Source of the DNA: Albifimbria verrucaria
Lineage: Eukaryota; Ascomycota; Sordariomycetes; Hypocreales; Stachybotryaceae
NCBI GenBank assembly: GCA_020081605.1
Contig: JAHREC010000062.1
Coordinates: 3,467,758-3,531,757 of the forward strand
Direction: 5' to 3'
DNA length: 64,000 nt
The position numbers and the translations under genes were made by a program. Under the pieces are notes generated by a model. It did not search any database. It was not told the DNA's origin and saw nothing but the letters and a program-made list of their open reading frames with translations. Positions 1 through 11,234 of this stretch are shown one piece after another (position 1 is the stretch's first letter; each line of letters starts with the position of its first letter).

Positions 1-1122
1 CGAACCGACATAATCACCTCTCTCAACTGCACCGGCGCTCCTCTTCCTTTTCTTCCCTCCTCCCCACCACCGCCAAAATTATCACGGGTCACTCCCAAAA
101 CCAAAACACCACCGTCGCTTCTCTGGGAGATCCCGTCTTCTCTCCAGCTCCTTGTCGCTTCAGCTTTGGCTCGCCCTCGTTGTGCTCGACCCTCTCGCTT
201 TGGTCCACAGTCCTTTGTGGTACGTTCAGCCCTCCCGCGCACGATTTTTTTTTGCTATATCCGGCTTCCGCCTGGCCGGCCCTCGAGACGTCGTCATCTG
301 CCGCCAGATGTTCCTCAGAGACCACAGACTGTGTGGGAATTTTTCTGGAGTTTGCCTTGCGACAAGGCCAGAGACGCGACTCGTAGGGCTTGGTGCTGCT
401 GAACAAGCGTTCGGCCCCTCCCCTCCATTCTTTCTTGCTTTCTCCCTCCCCCTTTGCTTTGACGCGGGCACATAGAAACAACCAGACGCTTCCGTTTGAG
501 CTGTTTTCCCGTGACTCGTTCGGCATCTCCATTCCCGTTCCCGTGGCAGACCCCCAATTCGTCCAAACCGCTTTGCTGACGTTTCTTCTTTTCGCCTCGC
601 TCACAGACCCTCCCCAACTTTGACCGCCCCGACTGCCTTTGATCGTCTCAAAGGCAACCGGCCTCAGAACGGCTCCCCAGGCCGTTAACTTCGTCAGTGA
701 CAAAGATTTCAGCCTTTGCAAGCCCGCACACATCATCAACGCCATTCCACCACCTGCTGCTGCCGCTTAACCGCCTCCTCCACCAACTCCTCGTCGACGT
801 GCCGTCGCACCACCAGAGTCCACCTCCGTCGGTTCCCGACTCCCACCAGCTGCCGCATAGGAGGATCCCTGAGCCTCTTCCTCTTACCGAGGAGGAGTCG
901 CGGAGGCCTCGCCAGTCCACAGAGGGAACAGTCTGCTATCGCTTTCGACCCCTTAACACACGCCCCTCTTTGACTTTCAGTCAATAAATACCCAACCAAC
1001 AAACCCTCTCGACATCCCCGAGAGGTAATCAAGAGCCCCAAGTCTCACAACTTGTCAACCCTCCGTCCCGGCTCAGGCTCCCTCTCCACCCACCGACAAA
1101 CCCAACAGGTAAAGCTTGGGAT
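1..1122 (+). promoter_or_regulatory. Promoter and long ATG-free leader of ornithine decarboxylase
   Basis: Pyrimidine-rich DNA leading into the ODC start. Reading the plus strand, the last ATG before the start codon lies at 308-310, so 311-1122 (812 nt) has none, although about ten would be expected by chance. Such depletion fits a long transcribed leader scanned by ribosomes. Neurospora ODC is known to have a long leader involved in polyamine control; that this leader does the same is inference. A leader intron is possible (CAG at 978-980 could be an acceptor) but I could not fix one. No upstream gene is visible. Confidence 0.6.
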
Positions 1123-2530
1123 ATGGTGATGGCAACAGCTGTTCTTGAACAATTCGTCCCGAATGTTAATCACAATCATGTTGTGATCAAGAAAACCCAC
1201 CTTGTTGGCTCTACTCAACAACATGGCGCTGTCCACAGCAAGCACCTGATTGGCGCGGCCCTCCACCAGCGTGTCGAGGCCGTCGATCATGAGATGTGCG
1301 ACGCTGGCGACGAGGATACCTTCTTCGTCGCGGACCTTGGCGAGGTCTACCGCCAGCATCTTCGCTGGAAGAAGAACCTGCCCCGCGTCAAGCCCTTTTA
1401 CGGTATGTCTCACCTCATGTAGCTCTGACTATACTTGGACATTGGCTGACCCTTTCTGTGTAGCCGTCAAGTGCAACCCTGACCCCCAGGTGCTGCGACT
1501 CCTTGCCGAGCTAGGAACTGGCTTTGACTGCGCCTCCAAGGGAGAGATCGAGCAGGTTCTGGGCATGGGCATCGCTCCCGAGCGCATCATCTATGCCCAG
1601 CCATGCAAGACAAACTCCTACGTCCGGTTCGTCAAGTCTGTTGGTGTTAAACAGATGACCTTCGACAATGCCGACGAACTGTACAAGATTGCCAAGCTCT
1701 ACCCCGGTGCCGAGCTCTTCCTGCGCATCACCACCGACGATACGGCCAGTCTTTGCCGTTTCAGCATGAAGTTCGGTGCTGGCATGGAAACCACCAACGA
1801 CCTCCTTAGCCTGGCTAAGGAGCTTGGCCTCAGCATCGTGGGCGTAAGCTTCCACGTCGGTTCCGGTGCCTCTGACCCTATGGCCTTCTACAAGGCTGTC
1901 AGGGATGCACACACCGTGTTCCAGCGGGGCCGTGAGCTCGGCTTCAACATGCGTACCCTGGATGTTGGTGGCGGTTTCTGTGGCTCCACCTTTGAAACAA
2001 TGGCTGGTGTCCTCGGCAATGCTCTGGACCACTTCTTCCCTGCCGGCAGCAACGTCGACATCATTGCTGAGCCTGGTCGTTACTACGTCTCGACCGCCTT
2101 CACCATTGCCTGCAACATCATCGCTCGCCGCACTGTTGAAGAGACCGATGTCGATGGCAAGAGCTACATGGTCTACGTCAACGATGGTGTTTACGGAAAC
2201 TTTTCCAGCATCATGTTTGACCACCAGAACCCTGTTGCTAAGATCCTTCGTGCTGGCGGCCAAACCATGTACGACTCACCCCTTGCGGCGCCCTGCCTTG
2301 CTGGTGAGGGCATTGAGTACTCGGTTTGGGGACCGACTTGCGATGGCATTGACCGCATCAGCGAGAGCACGCACTTCAACCAGGTGCTTGACGTCGGCGA
2401 CTGGCTCTACTTTGAGAACATGGGTGCCTACACTAAGTGCTCTGCTACTCAGTTCAACGGCTTCACCAACTCTCACGACGTTATCTACGTCTGCAGTGAG
2501 CCTGGCGCCAGGGCACTCCTCTCCATGTAA
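1123..2530 (+). CDS. spe1: Ornithine decarboxylase
   Basis: Makes putrescine from ornithine, the first committed step of polyamine synthesis, using PLP in the cytosol. Two exons, 1123-1402 and 1464-2530, join across a 61-nt GT-AG intron to give 448 residues, the usual fungal length. The junction restores the PLP-lysine motif YAVKCN (Lys96). Further family motifs follow: [15 protein letters not shown] (glycine-rich PLP-phosphate loop), EPGRYYV, and GPTCDG with the active-site Cys386, then YFENMGAY near the C-terminus. The start MVM is the first ATG after the ATG-free leader; a second in-frame ATG lies six bases on. No frame break occurs, unlike most long genes here. Diaminopimelate or arginine decarboxylase is unlikely because the CDG cysteine motif is ODC-type. 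Confidence 0.97.
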
Positions 2531-3019
2531 ATAAGCAGTGCTCTGTTTACCACGATGTCAAGCCCATCTGTTCATATCCTTTGGAATATTGGATATATCA
2601 CTTCATCGTTCTTGTCCCAGTTTAGCATCTAAACAATGATGGGACGTATAGTTTCCTGAATGCTTGTTTGTCTTTTGGCATAAAGTTAGAGTTGGATCTG
2701 ACAGTTGCAAAAATATTGGAGAGTCAGGGGCACGTATTGGATAGACTAGTTGAATTTTATTTTATAAACTCCCAAGTTGCGCAAGTGCTGTTGATGGTGA
2801 TTCCAACGCCAGTCCAGATGAACTTAATTCAAGAATAGGGCGAACAAACCAGCTACTGGGTCATTGTACTATTCATGGTGCGATATGAAGGGAAAACAGT
2901 GCTTCACAAAAGAGCTTTACTACTTGCAGGTTCCTAGGATAAACGTGTATTGCTATTGATGGCTTGCAGGGCTCTAAGACTGTTAAAGTTCTGAGGGCGA
3001 ATCCTTCTCAACACCACGA
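2531..3019. other. Convergent intergenic region
   Basis: This is the 3' side of both ornithine decarboxylase and the DJ-1-like gene, which face each other. It is AT-rich and should hold both terminators. I see no coding signal and no repeat. Confidence 0.5.
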
Positions 3020-3780
3020 TTAAGTCAAGCCGTAGTAGTCAGCAAAGGGATCCTCAGTCTGATTAAGGGCGTTCCACTCCATGACGACTCTGGAAGTCTC
3101 ACTAACATTATGGCCGTAGATATGCTCAACCCATCCGAGAGTCATATCCACACCAGCACTTACACCGGAACTAGTCCATAGCTTTCCATCTTCAACCCAG
3201 CGAGCCTTTGCGATCCAGTTGACTTTGTCGGCGCCCTCTTGGGTCTTAACCCATTTAAAAGCCATTTTGTTAGAAGTAGCATTTCTACCAGCAATTTTAC
3301 CAGTACGAGCTAGGAGTGCGGAACCAGTGCATACGCTCATCATGTAAAGAGGCCAGTCTTCTTCACTCTCGCCGAATTGCTTGGACAGCCAATCGACGGC
3401 AGGCTGTGTCGAGGTCAAGTTTCGTGTGCCTGAGCCTCCAGGAACGAGAATAACATCCAAGTCATCCGGCGCGGTCTCAAAGGTATGAGTTGGATTGACA
3501 TATTGAGTGAAGAAAGGAGAAGCTCCTTTGCCCGCGTTTCCATAGGAAACACCGTCGACAATGTTGCGCTCAGCAGGAACAGGGTTCATGGTGGTGGAAA
3601 TCAGGGATAGAGTCATTGGGTACGTGATGGATAGATAGTTGAAGACGTTGAGAGGCCCGAAAACATCTAGGACGGTAAATCCTGGGAACAGGACGTATCC
3701 GATACGGATTGGAACTGAAGAAGAGGTTAGATTTATTCTTTGAGGTTTAGTAGCTGAGACATGCCTGAAATATTAACCAT
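3020..3780 (-). CDS. DJ-1/PfpI family protein
   Basis: Class I glutamine-amidotransferase-like fold of the DJ-1/PfpI/isonitrile-hydratase group; the substrate is unknown. A 695-nt main exon (3714-3020) opens on IGYVLFPGFTVLDVFGPLN, the strand-loop typical of the family. VLVPGGSG follows, then MSVCTGSALLA carrying the nucleophile-elbow cysteine (Cys134), and VSAGVDMTLGW. To reach an ATG the frame needs a 16-nt first exon (3780-3765) joined over a 50-nt intron (3764-3715) that begins GC and ends AG. Splicing there gives a start MVNIS and 236 residues, normal for the family. The exon 1 donor context CAG|GCATGT matches the known GC-AG class. The family also includes chaperone and glyoxalase members, so catalytic activity is not proven. 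Confidence 0.85.
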
Positions 3781-4286
3781 CTTGAGCGAAATCCAAGATT
3801 TAATGATTTGAAAAAATTGTCGGTCTTTAGGTGAATTCGGATTTTCTCTTTACACTCAGAACGGCGAGTTCAGGTGCTTGCAAGCTCTATTCCTAGTTTT
3901 ACATAGTCTCCTTGCTGCCTTTTATACTCAATCCTATGTGATAAAATCCACGTATCTATCGTTACTCTCGCCGAGGAAATGGAGATAGAGCATGTTTGAG
4001 CAAGTATAAGCATGTTGTTAATGCAACAGGTAAGCGTTACACACGATCCTATAAGTTCAGGCTGAATCTATACTGGAGGAGAAATGATCGCCTACGGACC
4101 GTACCGGCGAAGGATCGCCGACGGAGTTTCCAAATGACCGCGTGTCCGGTAGTTTCCTTATTTGGCGGACACACGATCATGACTATTGGTTGTGGATATT
4201 GTACAGCAGCGCCTGACAGTCTGTTCTAAGATAAGGAAATTAATGTAATATATGAGGAATTTGTACAGGGTTCTAAATGTGATGAT
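3781..4286. other. Intergenic region between DJ-1-like and lectin-like genes
   Basis: Promoter side of the DJ-1-like gene and terminator side of the lectin-like gene, both on the minus strand. Moderately AT-rich. A 77-codon plus-strand frame at 3996-4229 has no family features. Nothing else recognisable. Confidence 0.4.
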
Positions 4287-5920
4287 TTATCCCAAAGGGA
4301 TATCACCCACCAACGTCCACTCCTTTCCGTCGTACTTGGCTTCAACCATGTAGCCGTCTTTGAGAAAATAACAAGAGACCCCAGCTGAAACGGGCTGAAG
4401 TATGCGAGAACCTTCCTGATCCACTGTCTCTAAGCTGGTACAGGTAATAGTGCTACCGATATCACCCCCTTCAGAGCTTCGGGCGATGATGTGCGCCAGT
4501 TCATTCCACCATCCTCAGTCCAGAGTTGCTTGAAATCTGACGAAGCTTCTCGGTAGATTATGTAGATATCTACCATGTAGTGTTCCTTGTCTGCTGCAGT
4601 GACGGCAAATGCGGTGAAGGAACCGCTGGGGAGATGGTTATATCGTGGGGAAGTCTGAAAATTAGAATCATGTGTTGTACGATGGATTGGATAGTCAGCT
4701 TACTTCGAAATGGATCCTCGCCATCATTGCCTACTTTCGCAGCAGCCAAGTGTGATGAGGAGTCAATGTAGAAAACGCCCAGGGCGATTTCGTTAAATGG
4801 GTTGGTGAAGTTGTCCGCGGATAATCTGTCCATAGTCTTGCTGTAGTCTCTGAACAGCGGTATGATCCCCAGTTTCGTACCCTTCGATGCTTCGACATCC
4901 AGATTTCTCCAGTTGTTTTTCTCAGTCGACATGATAAAATGTAGATGCACTATGCCCTCGTTATCCTGATATATCAGGTAGTTCCCGTACCTTGCGAGAT
5001 TCGACTTTTGTGCCACCCAGCCGCCCCATGTGTTGTCGCCTCCCCTTCTGGCCCGAATTGTAGTTCGTCTGGTTTGGCATCGGAGCAAAACACAATGAGA
5101 ATGTTCGTCGAGTCGACAGTGTTGACGCAGAGGTAGTCCTGAATAAAGTCAACATACGATTCGCTTTAGGCTAGAGAAAAGTAGTCTCACGATTCCAGAG
5201 GCGAGACCTCCTCCCTCGACCAGACTAATACCTAATCCAGATAGGTCTCTGGCCGTACGATTGTTGGCGAACGATATTGGGTGATCCCAAGTTCCCTTCT
5301 TAGCTTTATCAGACTTGCTGTACCGAGCAAGTTGAAAATCATTGCTTGGAGTTTGATACACCAAAAGACATTAGTTTCCTCTTTTGCCTCATCTCGGAAA
5401 GATGTCGCAGCAAACATCGATCCACGCTTTATTGACGTCGGTGAAGGGAAAGCCCTAGATACTGAACTCGTGGCTTTCGATGTTGAGCTCGGGTTCGTCG
5501 CTATTGAACTCGGGTTTGCCGATACTTGCCCAGCATCGCCGGAAGATGAAGGCAATGGCATCGCTGTGGGTTCCGAAGGTTCAGACACGCTAGAAGGGTC
5601 GCTTTTCTTCGTACCGAAGACGCCCCTAGAACGCCTCCAACAATGGCGAGGATAAGTACCACAGTTGCTACCGCCATAACCCGTTTCCTTTTCCACCATG
5701 GCCTGTTTCTGGAGACAACATTGCTCGGTGTGATTTCCTTCTCATGGCTCAGCGCAACCTCCTTATTATCACGGTCTAGGTGCACCTCCTTGGTGTCGCA
5801 TCCTCGAAATACCTCCTTATTGTCATACTCTCGATATACCTGGGGAGCGTCTTCGCCATTGCTGACATATATCTTTGCTGTGTCGTCGTGGGAACTATAA
5901 CCGCTCCCTGAATCCCTCAT
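4287..5920 (-). CDS. Membrane-anchored fucose-lectin-like protein, frame broken
   Basis: Not intact as read, but the pieces assemble into one protein of about 511 residues. An N-terminal cytoplasmic tail with three spaced KEV motifs (residues 35-55) precedes a single membrane helix (about 81-99, after WWKRKR). A Ser/Thr/Pro-rich stalk follows, then a C-terminal domain with repeated blade-like motifs (YQTPSNDFQLARYS, DSSSHLAAAKV, DGKEWTLVGDIPLG), which resembles fungal fucose-specific lectins. Two introns fit: 5190-5139 and 4703-4655. Frame breaks lie at C4 5623-5626, A4 5363-5366, C4 5042-5045 and C5 4465-4469, each cured by one added base of the run; a fifth sits at the second intron. Either assembly errors or a decayed gene; the same error type in housekeeping genes favours the former. 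Sugar specificity is not inferable. Confidence 0.6.
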
Positions 5921-6819
5921 TGCGAACTTCTCGGTAGGCCTGCGGAATCGGCCGCCGTGTAGATCGTGTGTAGGTTTCTGGCATCAAGGAAGATGCAGCT
6001 TTCAGCTTCCCAGAGCCCAAGTACGGGCTGAAGAAGTAAATTGGTTTGGGGGCCGGGCATATTATGAGAGACAGGGGAGAGACAAGGACGGTGCAGAATC
6101 CCAAGGGGCAAGAGGCAAGCATTGGTGCGGCATCTGTTCGTGCAATGTCATGAGTGCATGTAAGGGCATTCGCAGGAAGTGAAGCAAACCACTTTGGGAG
6201 ATAGAATGTCACGTCGCTAAACAATATGGAGAAAACCCTGGCTGATTGGGGCGGTTCGTGGGTGCTGAATACTAACCCCTGCAGCTCAAACGGCCCTGAG
6301 AATGGTTTTCTGGCTGCCATGCTGTCTGAATCTGCCATACCACCTTGTCTATCCAGCCAATACGAAGTAATTGAAGTTTAGTATCATCTGCTGATTGGCT
6401 GGCACAGCATTCACGTACCTGATGGATTTGAAACCTGGGACAGCCACCAATATGCATGTCTACGGCACATGAAGAAGACCGCTGCAATTCTAACCCCCAG
6501 CTTTATATTATTTCCCGTGTATGTCAAGGCGTTTTTCCTATTTATATTTCTTTTTTAGGGCACCAAAGTTCCGTGAGGTTCAGGTGTCCTTGGCGATACC
6601 CGGCGCGGCCATGCAAGTCGTCTCAGGTTGCACAAGCTGTTTCTGCTCTGGGTTGTCCATCGAATCACCACCAGTGCATAAGAAGCTCGCTGGCATCCCT
6701 ACGAGACGTTATAATTCTTGCTTGTTCTTGACAAACGATTTCTTCATAATCCTCCCTGAATAGTTGACTATTCTGCTAACCAATTTCACGATAAGTCTCC
6801 AGGTTGCATCCAGGGAGCT
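5921..6819. other. Upstream region of the lectin-like gene
   Basis: Should hold the lectin-like promoter (minus strand). Several short frames overlap here on both strands without motifs or codon coherence. A pyrimidine-rich T run sits near 6536-6556. No gene supported. Confidence 0.4.
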
Positions 6820-7190
6820 GTACTGTAATGCCACTAGGGTGAAACAGGTATTAATATTCGAACATGTTCCGGATTTCAGGTTCTCCACAGGCTGACCCAG
6901 GTTGAAGGCATTGTCAGGTGAGGAGTTTGGCTAGGGTGGCACATCTATCAAACTATAACGCAGGTGCTTTAAGGGGGCTAATGGAGAACAAGAGTTTCCA
7001 GTAGAACAAAAGGGTAAACATCCCTTGAATTTAATTTTCAGTGTGATTAAAAACCTTGAAAGTGTGGCCTATCGATCCTTTAGTCACTCGACATTTGAGG
7101 CTAGAGGTGCCAGAAAAGTGACCACAGGATAACTGGCTTGTGGCAGCCACATAGCAACCACGGGATTCTAATACTTTGATATCGGTGGAT
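6820..7190 (+). pseudogene. Decayed fragment of 28S (LSU) rDNA
   Basis: The plus strand matches the conserved 3' third of eukaryotic large-subunit rRNA from memory, in order and without rearrangement. Recognisable blocks include GTTGAAGGCATTGTCAGGTG (6901), a block from about 6920 corresponding to the LSU GAGTTTGGCTGGGGCGGCAC stretch, CCAGTAGAACAAAAGGGTAA (6998), AGTGTGGCCTATCGATCCTT (7061) and AGGCTAGAGGTGCCAGAAAA (7098). Between them lie many substitutions and small indels, often G-to-A or C-to-T. The match is clear from about 6870 to 7185; the edges given are approximate. No flanking rRNA is seen, so this is an isolated, non-functional copy outside the rDNA array. Confidence 0.85.
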
Positions 7191-8264
7191 AGCGAACTGC
7201 CACAACTCTGAGATAGTACTGGAGTCCGGTGCTTGGATCTGTGGACCAATCCACCCGCTTTAGCAGAGAGATTATGAAAATATAACCTCGCTTAACCAGA
7301 TCGCTATACATATTAGAGCTTAACTTCTAACAGGTTGGTTGGAACTGTGTTTTTTCCCGAATAACGGTGGGTTGAACGTCAATTGAGTAAATCTCCAGCT
7401 CGGAAGGGTCTTGAGTGTACAGTGACCATCTGCTTTCCAGAAGCACTACAGGCTAGGAAAGAGCCCCAACAAGAATATAAGTAATAACTAATTATTCAGG
7501 ATGTTGAATAAAAAAATCTACCCAATCCTCACTGATAGAAATCTGCATCGAATTGCCCCTTGAAATCTTCCTAGAGTATCTACCATTGTCCCAGCAGAGG
7601 ATACCTGCTCCACTGATCCAAACCGCGAATCACACGAAACAACTTGAGCACTGTCCCAGAAAATGCTGTCTTCATCTAGAGAAGATTGACAGGACTCATT
7701 CACGTTCGATTTTGATTGCGTTATAGAAAGCAAGGGTGTCCGTCTCAAGATCATGTATTGTTGCGGTCCATTCGTGGTCTTCAACTACGGTTCGAGGCAT
7801 TAGAAGGTAACCTGCATGAGTTTAATTCTCTCTAAAGTGTACTTTAAGGATGTATAAACCAAACAAGCCAGTGAGATCCTGTGAGGCTTGAGCCCAGTTT
7901 GTGACCCGAGGTGGCATCTACCATGTCCAGAATCCATTGTGTAGGACATTTGATGGCAATTGCTCGCATCCAGAGAATTTAAGCCTGTCACTAGAGGCAT
8001 AGAATTCTAAAGCTGCATTTATCATTCTCCTTGTCATAAAGGCTAGATAGGACCGCTCGTATTATGTACCATGATATAGCTGCTTTCTCAATGAGGCCCT
8101 TAGCAATTGACCGGAATCACATTTTAGCCGTCTCTTGGCTTGTCGGATGGAGAGTGAAATGTTGTTTGGAATTTAGCAAGTATTGTTCGGAGATGCTACT
8201 TTCTAATATCATGCGCAGTGTAACTTGAAAAGGGTGCTTAAAATATGTCTAAGGAGCTGAGTTT
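7191..8264. other. AT-rich region with no supported gene
   Basis: Follows the rDNA relic. Short minus-strand frames near 7518-7800 and 7800-8000 read protein-like for 30-90 codons but show no family motif and are interrupted. They may be remnants of another decayed gene. Nothing functional can be supported. Confidence 0.3.
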
Positions 8265-9449
8265 CTACTTGTATTGTTGCAGTCCATCAAGAGCTGATTC
8301 GTAACAATGTGCTCCAATTTCTTTGTCGACTTTAGTGACAGGCAATTCAAATCCATATAGTAACTTGTAATTAAAGCCCATTTGCTGGATCTTGTTGATT
8401 TCTTGCGCAGCCCACTTCCATGTGTTTTCGGACAAGCCCTTGCGTGTCTCTCAAAGCTTCAAGTATCGCCCGTCCTCATTGCTCCTCAAAACTGTCCCAT
8501 TTATACAAGCTGTAAAAGTGTCTTGTACCAACTAGTCGAAATTTGCACCTAATTATCTGTCACAGTATACCAAGCCCAATCCTGCGCATGGATTCGAAAT
8601 AAAAGGAACATGCTTGACTAAGATATGAAAATTCTCAGCTCTGATATCAAACTGGCGAATGAAAAAGCGCCAGCCTTCTCAAGGTTGATCAAGTATACAT
8701 CTTAGATTCGGATATAAAATTTGCCCTATAGGACCAGAGCCTATGGCATATATCAGGCCCCTTATAATCTTTTAGATAAGCGAGATTGAGGATACTGAGG
8801 ATAATATTAAGCTGTAATTGTAGTCGCGGTAACTAGATACTAACATGATATCGAGGAAGGATAACTACCAATACAAACTTCTTTCTATTTCTACGATTCA
8901 GATTTCGCAGCATGAAAGGTTTAATTACAAATTACTGCTCTTAACAAGATACTCGATGCTACACCATCCTGGATCTTTCACTGACACCTTTTGGACCGAG
9001 ATACTCTAAATTTATTCGCGGGTGTTGAGGGAACTTTGACGCATTAGCAAAACCATTACTCTTTTGTTGGCCATCATGTCCTTAAGTGATCCACACCATA
9101 CTTATCCAAACAAAGATTGCATGTTATTTTCTCACAGGCTGAAGCGGTTTAGCTGCATCGCTTGAACAATCGTGCACTGTTTTTTAGGTATAAGTTTTTG
9201 ATAGCTAAAGCAATAATATCTTCTCTGTTCTCCACGAGCTGTTCCAATAAATGTCATTGATAAATGACCTTGTTTGTTATCCCACTAATCTTTTTCCCCA
9301 TTCACGTTCCGAGTACGCCTTTCCCACATCATCAAGAAGTGTATGATTTCCTCCAAGTTTTGATGTGAGAGTATAGTGTTGGTTATTCCTGCACCGAACA
9401 GGGAAGGCTCTAGTGCCCTGAAACGTTCTCTTCTTAGATACTTTCGTTA
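8265..9449 (-). pseudogene. Stop-riddled continuation of the F-box gene
   Basis: Directly after the F-box stop TAA (9447-9449) the same frame continues for 394 codons to a TAG at 8265-8267, with no insertion or deletion. It is broken by 14 in-frame stops including the first. Long open stretches read like protein: about 49 codons beginning EGWRFFIRQFDIRAENFHIL, and a 60-codon C-terminus containing ENTWKWAAQEINKIQQMGF and GFELPVTKVDKEIG. Nonsense changes without frameshifts is the picture left by C-to-T (RIP-type) mutation. Caution: stops are frequent in AT-rich DNA by chance, so the claim rests on protein-like composition and perfect phase. If right, the original protein had about 750 residues. 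Confidence 0.5.
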
Positions 9450-10664
9450 TGTCTCCAGCAGCCTTTCGTGAACCGCTATATATCGTGGGGTGTCACTGAA
9501 GATGGAGATTTTCTCTAAATGTGGCACAGCATTCCCTATATGTCGAATTGTTTGAATGTACCACTCATCGATGAGCGCTTCTTGATGTTTGAATGGCAAT
9601 TCGTCCCAGTCCAGTTCCTCAACAATCAGGAGCATTCTGGCTGGGTATTCATACAATGTGAAAGAAAATCTCTCAAGGCTCTCGTAAGTCTCCAGTAGTT
9701 GTTCGAGTTGAGCGAGATTCTTATTCTGTGGTAGGTTAGTATCGACATGTCAATGAGGTAGTTGTACATACAAATTGCTGTAGGCCCTTCTCCTCGTCAG
9801 GAAAATATTCACACCTAGGCTCTCCTAGCACAAGCCACCGAAGGCTCTTAAGCCCTTGCAAAATAGCATTGATTAGTTTGATATCCATCGATGGACTCTT
9901 CGATCGGCGAAACGGTGGGCTTTGGATTGTAAGATGCAGCCGTTGCAAATTAGGTTGTGTTCCAATAAGTTGTTGGAGGAGACCATAAGGGTTAGGTGGA
10001 CACAAGCAATACTGGAAACTCGTGAGCTTTTTGCTGATCTTTATAAGTGCTATAGCAATGCTACTGCTCCCAATAAGTTTCAGGTGTCGCAAGTTCCATT
10101 GAGGTTCGTCATAATTCAAGAGAAGTTCGACCATATGCCTTTCTTGCCTAATAGTCAATGCCTTCAGACAGAGGTCGAGACGGTCTAGTAGGGGATGTTG
10201 AAAATAGCAACAAGTATAACGTAGGAAAGTGATAGATCTGCACGCATCTTCTTGCGTGTAATGGATAAAGCTACCCAACTGTCGGATTCTGGCTCATAAG
10301 GTTTTCCCTTTTCTAGAATGATGCAGGCATTTCTGTCTAATGTTACTCAGCTTTCATAATATTCAGTTGCATCCACTTACTTGACGAAGTTACTCAGCTC
10401 TTGGCCGCGATTGGCACTTGATCCACCATTTTCAGCTGTAGCAATGAAGGCACGTAATTCAGCATCCAGTCCGTTTTGGGTATCACTGAAGATTACCCCT
10501 TGGAACATATTTCTCATGAAGAGCCTTCGCATCATAACGTTGGTCAAAGTTGCAGATTGAAGCGACTTTCTGTCGAGATATGATGCAATCTCCGACCAAA
10601 TCTCGGCTGGTATTCGGAATATGGCCCTCAGCCGGTGCTTCAATGGGATCTTTCTGCGCGGCAT
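9447..10664 (-). CDS. F-box protein, probably truncated
   Basis: Predicted substrate-recognition subunit of an SCF ubiquitin ligase. Three exons, 10664-10381, 10288-9772 and 9725-9447, give 359 residues with no frame break. Introns are 92 nt (GTAAGT..GCCAG) and 46 nt (GTATGT..CACAG with an ACTAAC branch site). The N-terminus carries an F-box (FRIPAEIWSEIASYLDRKSL, about residues 15-35, for Skp1 binding). The rest has leucine-rich-repeat-like lines such as NLRHLKLIGSS, NLQRLHLTIQS and SLRWLVLGEP. The stop at 9447 may be a nonsense mutation, since the frame continues into a degenerate tail down to 8265. As it stands the protein would keep the F-box and part of the LRR-like region. The target is unknown. 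Confidence 0.75.
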
Positions 10665-11234
10665 TGCTTCTTCGGGCGACTTGTCTATGAAGATTTTGGA
10701 TAACTTGGTAGAAGTTAGCTAAGATTTGCCTGAATGCCTAAAGATAATACTGGAGTCAGCAATACGGTAGCCAAGTCCGATATCAAGATTTTGCGTATGG
10801 ATCTGTTTGTGTTTGAGCCTGAGCAACCCCGTGCTCAATGAGTGAGTGTTAGAGATAGTGGCATTGATGACTTAAAACTTACAATTTACCAGTTGCTGGC
10901 ACAAATATTGCTTGTTTTGACCTTGTATGAGGAGTTTGTGCTGCGAAAGTGGGAGTGCGTGCACACATCAATCGATGTTTTTGTTGGCGAAGGAAAACCT
11001 GTAACGTGTTGCTTTGCCGCGTGCGCAGTTCTACCAAGTGCGAAGCCAGTCACGAAGCACCTCTGCCACTCCCCAATGCGATGAGCCGTTACAGCTGACA
11101 TGATTTTCCAAGGAAATCTCAGTCGATCAAGTCAAATATTTATTTCCTGCCACTGCAACATCTCTTCATCATCAATCTACACTATCAAACCAACCCATAG
11201 TCTCACACCCTAATATCACACGAGCTCCCACAAC
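10665..11234. other. Divergent promoter region
   Basis: Upstream of the F-box gene (minus). On the plus strand 11140-11234 is CA/CT-rich with few G residues, like a fungal 5' leader, ending in ACAACAATG at 11235. No coding region is supported inside. Confidence 0.35.

Noticed and set aside
1511..2263. 250-codon frame antisense to ornithine decarboxylase
   Set aside because: Mirror frame of a strongly codon-biased gene; no motif of its own.
3996..4229. 77-codon plus-strand frame between DJ-1-like and lectin-like genes
   Set aside because: No motif; lies in what should be promoter and terminator DNA.
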